Shown: in pieces, positions 20,196-31,515 of the stretch
How the letters are laid out: the number at the start of each line of letters is the position of its first letter
Numbering within the stretch: the stretch's first letter is position 1
Origin: Sodiomyces alkalinus F11
Taxonomy: Eukaryota > Ascomycota > Sordariomycetes > Glomerellales > Plectosphaerellaceae
Length of the DNA stretch: 52,735 nt
Direction of reading: 5' to 3'
NCBI RefSeq assembly: GCF_003711515.1
Contig: NW_021167086.1
Span: 328,584 to 381,318, forward strand
Position numbers and translations under genes: made by a program
Notes under the pieces: model-generated
The model's database searches: none
Told to the model about the DNA's origin: nothing
Seen by the model: only the letters and a program-made list of their open reading frames with translations

Positions 20196-23100
20196 ATGTC
20201 GAACCCACAACGCGACATCTCCCAGTACAAGTACTCGGCCATGTCCAACCTGGTTCTCCAGGCGGACCGGCGTTTCGTCTCTAGGCGAAACGACGAGCCG
20301 ACGGGCGACCCCGAGTCACTTGCTGGGAGGTTAAGTATTCGCGACATGGGCAATCGTGTCGCCCGTGACGCGGCCCCCAAACAGAAGAAGGCGCCAGGCC
20401 TGCCCGAAGTCGAACGCGGCGGATTGCAAGAGGGCGAAGATGTGCTTTTGCGCGAGCAACGGAAAAGGAAAGCCGATGCGGCGCAACTCAGAGGGACTGG
20501 CGTCCTGGGAACGACCGACTTTGCCATCGAGGGCCTCACATACCGACCACGCACCCCCGCCACCCGGGCCACGTACGAGCTGATCTTGAAGATCGTTGCC
20601 GACAATCTTGGCGATGTACCACAATCGGCCGTGTTGAGCGCAGCAGACGTCATCTTGGAGTTCCTCAAAGACGATGACCTCAAGGACAGCGAGAAGAAGA
20701 AGGAGGTGGACGATATGCTAGGGGTATCTCTCAATCCCAAGCAGTTCAACGAACTTGTCAACCTAGGCAAGAAGATCACCGACTACGATGCACAAGACGA
20801 GGACGAGAACATGCAAGATGGCACGGCAGAAGAGGCGGATGGCGACATGGACGACCGGCAAGGTGTGGCTGTCGTGTTCGAAGACGAGGACGACGACGAA
20901 AACGCCATCACCCATGAAGTCCGGGACGTGTCATCAGAAGAGGAAGATAATGCAGACGAGGGGGAGGAGGAGGATGAGAATAAACCGGACTCTGGAGAGG
21001 ATGCCGACGAGCCAGGACTGGGCGACGACGCCATGGTCATCGACTCAGCCCAGACCAAAAATGCGAAGGAAGGAAAAGAGACGAGGATAGTCCCAGCAAG
21101 GGACGTCGATGCCTTCTGGTTACAGAGACAGATCGGAAAGCTCTATTCGGATCACCACGAACAGGTCGACAAAGCGACAGAAGCGCTCCGCATCCTATCG
21201 GGAGAGCCGGACGAACCGGGGGGCGAGGAGAAGCCGCTTCGGGAGATCGAGAATGACCTGATGGAGCTCTTTGACTACGAACACCACACCTTGGTGCAAC
21301 TTCTGATCGAGAACCGGGAAAAGGTGGTCTGGCTCACGCGTCACGCCAAAGCGGATACGGATGAAGACCGCGCGGCAATCGAACGGGAGATGGCCTCCGA
21401 AGGTCTTCAATGGATCCTCAACGAAAAGTACGGTCGCAAGTCCGCTGATCAGAAGTCTCGGAAGATCGACATCAAGATGGATATTGATGTTCCGCCCGAG
21501 GTGGCGGGCCAATCGGCACCCAAGCCTGAACGCCCGGAGGCGGGACAGCTGGTCGGAGGGTTGCAACCGCGGAGGCTTATCAACCTCGACAACCTGGTTT
21601 TCGACCAGGGTAACCATCTCATGACCAATCCCAAGGTTCGGCTACCCGAAGGCTCGACGAAACGGACATTCAAGGGTTACGAAGAGATCCATGTGCCCAT
21701 CCCCAAGAAGCCAGCCGACCGGACCCAAGGGCTGATCCCCATCACCGACATGCCGGAGTGGTCTCGGGTTCCGTTTGGCACGACAAAAACCCTAAATAAG
21801 GTCCAGACCAAGTGCTTCCCCACCGCTTTCGAGGACGACGGGAACATGCTCATCTGTGCTCCCACGGGCAGTGGGAAGACCAATGTGGCCATGCTCACCA
21901 TCCTCCGGGAGATTGGCAAGAACCGCAATCCGCAGACGGGAGAGATCGACCTGGATGCGTTCAAGATCGTTTACATCGCCCCGTTGAAGGCCCTCGTCCA
22001 GGAACAAGTTGGCAACTTCGGCAAACGTCTTGAGCCGTACGGGATCAAGGTGTCCGAGTTGACGGGTGACCGACAACTTACCAAGCAGCAGATCTCGGAG
22101 ACGCAGATCATCGTCACGACTCCTGAGAAGTGGGACGTTATCACCAGAAAGGCCACTGATCTCACCTACACCAGCCTTGTGCGGCTCATCATTATTGATG
22201 AGATCCATCTGCTCCATGACGAACGTGGTCCCGTCATTGAGAGCATTGTGAGCAGGACGATTCGAAAGACGGAACAGACCGGCGAGCCAGTTCGCCTTGC
22301 TGGTCTGTCAGCGACCTTGCCGAACTACCGAGACGTCGCCAGCTTCCTTCGCGTCGATACAGCAAAAGGGTTGTTCCACTTTGACAGCTCCTACCGGCCT
22401 TGCCCCCTGCGCCAGGAATTCGTCGGTGTGACGGATCGCAAGGCGATCAAGCAGCTCAAGACGATGAACGACGTTACCTACAACAAAGTGATAGAGCATG
22501 TTGGGCAGAACCGGAATCAGATGCTCATCTTCGTCCACTCGCGCAAGGAGACGGCGAAGACGGCGCGGTATATCCGCGACAAGGCGCTCGAGCTGGACAC
22601 CATCAACCAGATCTTGCGCCATGACGCCGGCAGCCGCGAAGTTCTCAACGAGGCCGCGAGTCAGGCGACCGACAGGGAGCTCAAGGATCTCTTGCCCTAC
22701 GGTTTCGGTATCCATCATGCTGGCATGAACCGAATCGACCGGACGGACGTCGAAGACTTGTTTGCCCGAGGCGCCATTCAGGTTCTTGTCTGCACCGCGA
22801 CCCTTGCCTGGGGTGTCAACCTACCCGCCCACTCCGTCATCATCAAAGGCACGCAGGTGTACTCCCCCGAGAAGGGTAGCTGGGTTGAGCTCAGCCCCCA
22901 GGATGTTCTGCAGATGTTGGGGCGTGCTGGTCGGCCCCAGTTCGACACGTATGGCGAGGGCATCATCATCACCACGCAAAGCGAGATCCAATACTATCTG
23001 TCCTTGCTGAACCAGCAGCTACCGATTGAGAGTCAGTTTGTCAGCAAACTGGTGGACAACCTCAACGCCGAGATTGTCCTGGGTAACGTGCGGTCGAGAG

Positions 23101-26100
23101 ATGAGGGCGTCGAATGGCTCGGCTACACGTACCTCTTCGTCCGGATGCTGCGCTCGCCGGGGCTGTACCAGGTTGGTGCCGAGTACGAGAATGATGAGGC
23201 GTTGGAACAGAAGAGAGTAGACCTCATACATTCCGCGGCTTCCGTCCTCAAGAAATCCAACCTCGTCAAGTACGACGAGAAGACGGGCAGGCTTCAGGCG
23301 ACGGAACTCGGGCGTATCGCCTCCCATTACTACATCTCGTACGGTTCTATGGATACGTATAACAACCTCATCCAGCCCTCCATCACCACCATTGAACTTT
23401 TCCGAGTCTTCTCTCTCAGCGCCGAATTCAAATACATCCCTGTCCGACAGGACGAGAAGCTCGAGCTGGCGAAACTGCTGGGCCGTGTGCCCGTCCCGGT
23501 CAAGGAGAGCATCGAAGAGCCTCACGCCAAGATCAACGTCCTTCTCCAAGCGTACATCTCCCGACTCAAGTTGGAAGGCCTCGCTCTCATGGCAGACATG
23601 GTATACGTCACGCAGTCGGCAGGTCGTATCTTGCGTGCGATTTTCGAGATCACGTTGAGGAAAGGCTGGGCCTCGGTAGCGAAGACGGCGCTGGACCTTT
23701 GCAAGATGGCCGAGAAGCGCATGTGGCCGACCATGTCGCCGCTGCGCCAGTTCCACACCTGCCCTAGAGAGATCATCCAGAAGGCCGAGAGGATGGAAGT
23801 GTCCTGGGACAACTACTTCGACTTGGATCCGCCGCGGATGGGCGAACTGCTGGGGATGCCCAAGGCCGGGAGGACGGTGTGTGCGCTTGTTGCCAAGTTC
23901 CCCAGGCTCGACGTGCAGGCCCAGGTACAACCCCTGACCAGGTCGATGCTCCGCGTTGAGCTCAGCATCACACCCAACTTTGAATGGGACGACGACCTCC
24001 ATGGTCCCGCCGAGAGCTTCTGGATCGCGGTGGAAGATTGCGACGGCGAGGACATTCTATACTACGACCAGTTCCTGCTGCGCAAGGAGTACGCAGTCTC
24101 CGAGTCCAACGAGCACATCGTCGACTTTACCGTCCCCATCACCGACCCGATGCCGCCGAATTACTTCATCTCCGTCATCTCCGATCGCTGGATGCACTCC
24201 GAGACGAGGCTTCCCGTGTCGTTCCACAAGCTCATCCTCCCCGAAAAGTTCCCTCCTCACACCGAACTTCTCGAACTCCAGCCCCTGCCCGTCTCGGCCT
24301 TGAAAGTCAAGGAGTACGCGAGATTGTATCCAGACTGGGACCACTTCAATCGCATCCAGACGCAGACATTCAAATCTCTCTACGAAACCGACCAGAACGT
24401 GTTCGTCGGCGCACCCACCGGGAGCGGCAAGACGGTTTGCGCCGAATTTGCGCTGATGCGCCACTGGTCGAAGCAGAATAATACGGCTGCAGACGGCCAG
24501 GCTGGACGTGCGGTGTACATCGCGCCTTACCAAGAATTGGTTGATATCCGCCTGGAAGACTGGCGGAAGAGGCTCGGCCCGCTGCGCGGCGGCAAGACGA
24601 TCGAGAAGCTCACGGGCGAGACCGCGACGGACCTGAAGATCCTGAAGTCGAGCGATCTGATCCTCGCGACGCCGATCCAGTGGGATGTGCTCTCGCGGCA
24701 GTGGAAGCGGCGGGTCGAGGTGCAGACGGTGGAGCTGTTCATCGCCGACGAAATTCATCTGCTGGGCGGCCAGCAGGGGTACATCTACGAGTCGGTCGTG
24801 TCGAGGATGCACTACATCAGGATGCAGACGGAGCGTCCCATGCGTATCGTCGCCTTGAGCGTGTCCCTGGCCAACGCGAGGGACCTCGGCGAGTGGATTG
24901 ATGCCAAGAAGCATGATATTTACAACTTCAGCCCTCACGTCCGAGCCGTTCCCCTCGAACTTCACATCCAGTCGTACACGAACCCGCACTTCCCGTCGTT
25001 GATGCTTTCCATGGCTAAGCCTACATACTTGGCCATCACGCAAATGTCACCCGACCGACCTGCTCTGGTCTTCGTGCCGAGTCGCAGGCAGACTAGGGCG
25101 ACGACACGGGACCTCCTAGCCACCTGTTTCGCCGACGACGACGAAGACCGGTTCCTGCACGCCGATGTCGAGCAGATGCGGCCGCTCCTCGACCGAATCA
25201 ACGAGGAGGCGCTGGCGGAAGCGCTCTCGCACGGTATCGGGTACTACCACGAGGCCCTGAGCCAGAGCGACAAGCGGATCGTGAAGCATCTCTACAACCA
25301 CGGCGCCATCCAAGTGCTCGTCGCATCTCGGGATGTGTGCTGGGAACTCGATTGCACGGCTCATCTGGTGGTGGTGATGGGCACGCAGCACTTTGACGGG
25401 CGCGAGCATCGCTACGTCGACTACCCGGTGAGCGAGGTGCTGCACATGTTCGGCAAGGCGCTCCGGCCGGGCAAGGACGGCAGAGGTCGCGGTGTCCTGA
25501 TGGTGGCGGCGGTGAAGAGGGAGTACTACAAGAAGTTCCTGAACGAGGCGCTGCCCGTCGAGTCTCACTTGCACAACTACCTGCACGACGCGTTCGTGAC
25601 GGAGATCAGCACGCGGCTGATCGCGAGCGGCGAGGACGCCATCAACTGGACGACGTTCACGTACTTTTACCGGCGACTGCTGGCGAACCCCAGCTACTAC
25701 AACCTCACGGACACGACGCAGGACGGCCTCAACGACTACATGTCGGACCTCATCCAGACGACACTCACAGAACTGCAAGAGTCCAAGATCATCGAGCTCG
25801 ACGACGACGACGGCACGGTGATCCCGCAGAACGCGGCGATGATCGCGGCGTACTACAACATCTCGTACATCACGATGCAGACGTTCCTGCTGTCGCTGAG
25901 CGCCAAGACGAAGCTGAAGGGCATCCTGGAGATCGTGACGTCGGCGACCGAGTTCGAGGCGATCCAGATCCGGCGGCACGAGGAGGGCATCCTGCAGCGC
26001 ATCTACGACCGGGTGCCGGTCAAGATGGCGCAGCCGGCGCCCGACTCGCCGCACTTCAAGGCGTTTGTGCTCCTGCAGGCGCACTTCTCGCGGATGCAGC

Positions 26101-26953
26101 TGCCGATCGACCTGGCCAAGGACCAGGAGGTGATCGTGTCCAAGGTGCTGAGCCTGCTGAGCGCGACGGTGGACGTGTTGTCGTCGGACGGGCACCTCAA
26201 CGCGATGAATGCGATGGAGATGTCGCAGATGGTGGTGCAGGCCATGTGGGATCGCGACAGCCCGCTGAAGCAGATTCCTCACTTTACGCCCGAGGTTGTT
26301 AAGGCGGCGAACGAGTTTGGGTATGTTTTTGCCTCCGCCCCTTTACCTATTCTTCCTTTGAGAAAGAAAAAAAAATAGAGCACAAGCAAGCGGAAACTGA
26401 CAGGGTGGCGCACCGCTTTAGAATCAAGGACATTTTCGACTTCATGGAGGCGATGAATCCCGAAGAGAACCCGGACTACGCGGCGCTGATCAAGAAGCTG
26501 GGGCTGGACCAGAAACAGCTCGCGCAGGCGGCCCACTTCACCAACGACAAGTACCCGGACATCGAGATGGAGCACGAGGTGCTCGACGAGGACGAGATCC
26601 GGGCGGGCGACCCGTCGCAGATCAACGTGACGATCCAGCGGCAGCTGGAGGAGGGCGACGAGTTCGACCCGACGGTGCACGCGCCGTTCTACCCGGCTAA
26701 GAAGCTCGAGAGCTGGTGGTTGGTGGTGGCGGAGGAGAGCAGCAGGAGCGTGCTGGGGATCAAGCGCGTCACGGTGGGGAAGACGTTCCAGGGCAAGGTC
26801 GAGTTTATTGTCCCGACGGCTGGGAAGCACGATCTGAAGCTCTTCCTGATGAGCGACAGTTATGTCGGCGTGGATCAGGAGAGGGAGTTTTCGGTGGAGG
26901 CGGCGGAAGGGATGGATGTCGACGAGGACGAGGAGGAGGAAGACGAGGAGTAG
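20196..26953 (+). CDS. BRR2: Pre-mRNA-splicing helicase BRR2 (U5 snRNP Ski2-like RNA helicase)
   Basis: Two exons (20196-26320 and 26404-26953) encode 2224 residues, the size expected for Brr2. This U5 snRNP protein unwinds U4/U6 during spliceosome activation. The N-terminal region has the helical Brr2-type start (MSNPQRDISQYKYSAMSNLV) and a long acidic stretch (about 200-285). Cassette 1 has Walker A APTGSGKT (555-562), DEIH (668-671), SATLPN and motif VI LGRAGRP (arginines 910 and 913). It is followed by a Sec63 module. Cassette 2 keeps APTGSGKT (from 1406) and DEIH (1518-1521), but motif III is SVSLAN and motif VI is FGKALRP, so it is probably a non-unwinding pseudo-helicase that still binds nucleotide, as known for the family. 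The second Sec63 module ends in an acidic tail. The 83-nt intron cuts the second Sec63 module. Confidence 0.97.
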
Positions 26954-27007
26954 GAGGAGGAAGAAGAAGACGAGGAGTAGGAGGAGGAAGAAGAAGACGA
27001 GGAGTAG
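26954..27007 (+). repeat. Tandem duplication of the BRR2 acidic-tail codons including the stop
   Basis: Directly after the BRR2 stop (26951-26953) a 27-nt unit occurs twice in a row, 26954-26980 and 26981-27007. Each unit is in frame with BRR2, encodes a run of Glu with one Asp, and ends in GAGGAGTAG like the gene itself. Confidence 0.9.
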
Positions 27008-28138
27008 GACGGCAATGCAAAAGAAGAAGAAGGGGGTTCTTTCCTTTTCTCTCGAAGCCGGGCTGGGGGTCGACTGGCAATTTTGGTGGCGTGTACAGTA
27101 TGGGCGTTATATTGGGAAACAATTTATATTTCGCAAAGAAAAGGATCATCTTGAGAACGCGCTTTCATGTTGTGATTGGGACATGTTAGGAGGTTTGAGC
27201 CCGAGTTGTGCAGACTCTGGGTGGCGAGGGGAAGTTAAGAGGAGGCGGAAGTTAAGAGGAGGGGGGTTAAGAGGCGAGGGAAGATGTGCCTCCATACCCT
27301 GTCTGATGGCTTCACAAGAGGACTGATGGTACTACGAGTGGTACTACGGTACTGAGTACGGATACGAAACCATATGAACGGATACGTGGAAAGAGGTATT
27401 CATGGCTGGGATGGCAGCCAGCAGCCTGACTTGGCCTCTTGTTGCAGGTACTTCCAGAGTAAATTGCCCAGTACCACCATCAATAGCCAGTCAATTCTCA
27501 CCGAGTCACACTACCAAGTGCAAAAGTCCAAGTGGATCGACAATCAATGTAAGCAGGTCACGTGCCTTATGCTATTTTTCGTCATCAACCAGTACGAATC
27601 CATATTAAGAACGCCTCTGCTCTTTCCTGCGACGCGGAGTTTGGCTACATTACTTACAACGTACATTACACCTTCTCCGTACGTACTCGCTGTCGTTGGA
27701 CAAGGCAAGACAAGACCGACCTTCTAGACTTTCTCCTCACTTTTTCATATTTTCTTAGTCGGCTTACCCTTTTTTTCCTTTTTTTTTTCCTTCTTTAGCC
27801 ACCACAATACTTCGTCCTTTCTCATCACATCAACATCCCATCCCTCCCCACCCACCCACACCACATAAAGAAGGTGCTCTTGCTGAATCCTTTACCGCGC
27901 ACCAATCTCAACCATCAACAACCTCTGCCAATCCATCGCACACTTTTCACTGCCACTTGTCGCAACATTTGTGCATTCAAACATTTTGCGCGCGTTAAGA
28001 CGCGTTCCTTTGATTGCTTTTCATCCATTGGACACGTCGGTCTTTCGTTACTATCATCGTCGCGCTTGTCGTGGCCGTGATCATACGGATATCCCTTTGA
28101 CGCGCAACTAGGTGCTTCAATCGGTACAGCTAGACACT
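27008..28138. promoter_or_regulatory. Intergenic region and promoter/leader of the PWWP gene
   Basis: No gene was seen. TCACGTG lies at about 27557-27563, a long pyrimidine-rich tract at 27765-27870 resembles a fungal core promoter, and ACGCGT is at 28000-28005. The stretch 27870-28138 has no upstream ATG, consistent with an unobstructed 5' leader. Confidence 0.4.
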
Positions 28139-30407
28139 ATGTCTGACAAGGGAAACAGCGCGCCCGTCGCTGCTACCGAGAAGGTCGAGAAGAAGGAGGA
28201 GGGCACTCCTACTACGACGGCTGCTGCTCCCGATACTGCTGCCGACGACAACACCAAGCCGGCTGCTGAGGCGGGTGGCGACACTGAGGACGAGAAGAAG
28301 CCGGAGGGAGAAGTTGGTGTTAAGGCTGAGGCTGAGGCTGAAGAGGGCTCTGCATTCAAGGACGAGTCAAAGGTTGAGTCAAAGGTTGAGCCCAAGGAGG
28401 AGTCCACGGAAGAGGCAAAGGTGGCCGAAGGTTCGTTTCATCCTACAAATTCTACCTTCTATTGCTCTAGGATTTCCCCGATTCCGAAACACCAACATCA
28501 CCCTGCTAACTCTGCCTTGCGCATTTGCAACAGCTGCTGCCGACGAATCCACTTCCAAGCCTGACGACGACAAAGACGCCGATACTGAAATGAAAGACGC
28601 CGCCCCTGCTGAAGATGGCGAGCCGTCCAATGAGGCTGTCGATGTAGCTGACGAATCGACGTTTGCCGACGAGACGATGACGGCTACCCCTGCTGGTGGA
28701 AAGTCCAAGGACCGCCGCAAGTCGAGCGCCGGCTCCGATGCCAAGGGCAAGAAGCTCAACAAGAAGTCCTCCAAGGCCAAGTTCTTCCATACCGACGCCC
28801 AGCCTGGCGACCATTTCCTCGTCAAGCTCAAGGGCTACCCTCAGTGGCCCGTCATTATCAGTGACGAGGAGATGCTCCCCGAGCCGCTCCTTCGCAGCCG
28901 GCCCGTCACGGCGAAGCGGCCTGATGGCACCTATCGCGAAGATTACGCCGACGGCGGCAGGAAGGTCAATGACCGCACTTTCCCTATCATGTACCTCTGC
29001 ACCAACGAATTGTGAGTAGTGGCGTCTTCGAGCGAAACACCCCCNNNNNNNNNNNNNNNNNNNNNNNNNNNNNNNNNNNNNNNNCCTCCCCTTCTCCCCC
29101 CAAACACCCCAATTCATCCAGCCACCTTCCACTTTTTTTCGGGACCGTGCTAATCGAGCAATGCCTCGCACAGTGGATGGGTACCCAACTCGGCTCTCCA
29201 AGAGCTCTCCGTAGAACGCGCACAGGAACTGCTGACCGATAAGGTCAAGAAGAAGGAGTTGCGAGAAGCCTTCGAGCTCGCCATTGAGCGGCACCCGCTC
29301 GACTATTACAAGGAAATGCTACAGAGATGGGCCGAGGAGCAAGAAGCCAGGCGGCAAGAAGCAGAGGAGGCGGCAGAGGCCAAGGCCGCTGCTGCGGCGA
29401 AGAAGAAGAAGAGGGCGTCGATGGCGGCGTTCGACGAAGACATGGATGTCGAGATGGCAGATGCTGTCGAAGAGGAGGCGAAGCCCAAGTCCAGCAAGAA
29501 GCGCAAGGCTGAAGAGGCGGCGGTGCGTGCATTCGACCTTCCACCCGTCCCATCAGGACATGGCTCTACTGTGATTTCCGAGACGTTTACTGACTGGCCA
29601 AGCAGACACCCCAGCGGGCTGAATCGGTCAAGAAACCCAAGATCAAGCTGACAACTTCGTCCACCCCTAAGACGGCGAACGGAACCCTCACGACCAAGTC
29701 ATCCTCTAAGGAAGCGATAACCAAGTCCGGTTCGAAAACCAAGCTCAAGAAGGAGACGGGTGAGAAGAAGGAGGTGCCCAAGGAGCCAGAGCTCACCCCT
29801 GAGGAGAGGCGTTTGCGCAAAGAGGTATTTCTTCTTTCCTTCCTTTTCCGAGACAATAGCGCTAACCACCGATGTACAGAAGGAGGTCCTTTTCCTACGC
29901 CACAAGCTCCAGAAGGGCCTTCTCACGCGAGAACAGATTCCCAAAGAGGAGGAAATGAAGCTCATGTCCGACTACATCGCCAAGCTCGAGGGCTTCCCCG
30001 ATTTGGAGGTATCGATCATCCGGGCGACCAAGATCAACAAGGTGCTTAAGGCGATCCTGAAGCTTGAGTCCATCCCGAAAGAAGCCGAATTCGAGTTCAA
30101 GGCGCGGTCGCAAGCGCTTCTCGACAAGTGGAACAAGATACTCAGCGGTGGCGAAGCAGCAGCCGCCGCCGCACCGGCGTCATCGGCCAACGGGGTGAAC
30201 AAGGGAGCAGAGAAGAAGAGCGAGCCGGAAGCGGGCGCCAACGGCGTCAAGGGAGACGATGACAAGGAACCCGAGAAGGCTGACAAGTCTGAGAAGTCTG
30301 AAGAGACCGACAAGGCTGAGAAGGCGGACGAGGCTGAAAAGACGAAGACCGAGGAACAGGAGGATGCCGCTGCAACGACCTCCAGGGAAGTGGCAGCGGA
30401 AGCCTAG
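28139..30407 (+). CDS. PWWP-domain chromatin protein with C-terminal TFIIS-N/LEDGF-like domain (Pdp3-like)
   Basis: Five exons (28139-28430, 28534-29011, 29174-29522, 29606-29824, 29880-30407) give 621 residues. The first 180 residues are Ala/Glu/Lys/Asp-rich and disordered. A PWWP domain follows (about 187-275): PGDHFLVKLKGYPQWPVI with core PQWP at 200-203, ending in MYLCTNEFGWVPNSALQEL, which crosses intron 2. PWWP domains read methylated H3K36 together with DNA. A Lys-rich linker with KKKKRAS and SSKKRK carries likely nuclear-localisation signals. Residues about 447-540, with EVLFLRHKLQKGLLTREQIP and ATKINKVLKAILKLESIP, form a helical domain like the TFIIS N-terminal/LEDGF integrase-binding fold. 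The tail is Glu/Lys-rich. The architecture is closest to fungal Pdp3-type proteins of NuA3-like acetyltransferase complexes. The start is the ATG at 28139. Intron 2 contains an assembly gap. Confidence 0.85.
29045..29084. other. Assembly gap of 40 N
   Basis: Forty undetermined bases lie inside intron 2 (29012-29173) of the PWWP gene, flanked by C-rich sequence. Donor, branch and acceptor are outside the gap, so the coding model is unaffected. The true gap size is unknown. Confidence 0.95.
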
Positions 30408-31515
30408 TGTGTTTTTCCGAGGGGTATCCCGAAGCGTATCCCGAGATCAGTGCCAGCCTGACAGAGCATTTCTTTTTTTGTTTTTCGGTGCGACCAGCAC
30501 ACCAAGCCTCCGGGCATCGTTCGAAGACTAGCTCAGGTTCCGCTACCGAGCCTTAACGACCTTCCTTTTGCTTCTATTTTTCCTTCTTTAGGCGTACACG
30601 GGTAGTCATTTGCAAAAAGTTGCCTTTTTTATCTTCTGCTCTTCCCGCTGGGCTCTTTTCTCTTTTATGTATTTTTTTTTTCCTTCCTTGCGATCGATTC
30701 GACGAGTTTATGTACTATTACACCAACCTCGATGCTTTTTATTTCTCCTTGTCGCCCAGGAGATGTCGCCGGATCGCCATACCGTCGCTCGACGGGAAGG
30801 GTTTGCCGAAGAGCGCGCACGCTGCCCATTACCGTCAATACAATACGACCCGTATTGAGCGGAGGCCTACGAGGACATGGCAGAAACACCCTGGGGGGAG
30901 GATGGAAGGAGGGGATGCCAAGAACAATGGCGGGGCTCTACGCAGCCACGGCAGGTAGCGGCAAGGACGGAGGGCATGAGAGGATTCTTCGGAGAAGGGA
31001 AATGGGTGTTTTCTTTAGGGACTAGAAGAGTCGCGTCTTGGATGACTCTGAAGCCGGGGGAGAGGAACATTATATACCTCTTCTTTCCCGCCAGTAGTAT
31101 CTGAGCAAGCCGGCAAGGGACGCTGGACGGAGGGAGAATGGTGTTCTTGCGTGATGTGCGCGTTGGATGGCCTGGCCTGACCCCTGCAGAAGGCATAGCA
31201 ACCTGGACTGTCGATGGTGTTTGGTGGGATTGTTCTAGAGGATTGACTCTGCAACTATGATTCAGTAGTAATGAGATTGATGTATTGATATATGGCCGCG
31301 TTTAGTTGAGAAGAATCGAGAACTGGAGTGACGGAGGAGTCGAGTACGTACCCCGGTGTCACGGTGCAATCTACAAATTACACTGTATACAACATGGGAG
31401 ACGCGTTTGGTCTCGCGTCCAAGAGACAAAGAGACTTGACCTTCATAATTGCGGTATCGACAGCTTCAACTCAGAACAAGGTCCCATAAGGCCATGCCTC
31501 CACCAAATATGAAAT
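30408..31515. promoter_or_regulatory. Intergenic region with ORC3 promoter
   Basis: No gene was seen. The left half is the T-rich 3' flank of the PWWP gene. ACGCGT lies at 31401-31406, 110 bases before the ORC3 start, followed by CGCGT at 31414. Confidence 0.4.
31401..31406. promoter_or_regulatory. ACGCGT (MCB-type) site upstream of ORC3
   Basis: A palindromic ACGCGT lies 110 bases before the ORC3 ATG. In yeasts this is the binding site of MBF for G1/S transcription of replication genes. The word is also found elsewhere in this window, so the assignment is only suggestive. Confidence 0.3.

Noticed and set aside
25116..26282. 388-codon minus-strand frame
   Set aside because: It is a shadow of BRR2 with extreme Arg/His/Val/Leu composition.
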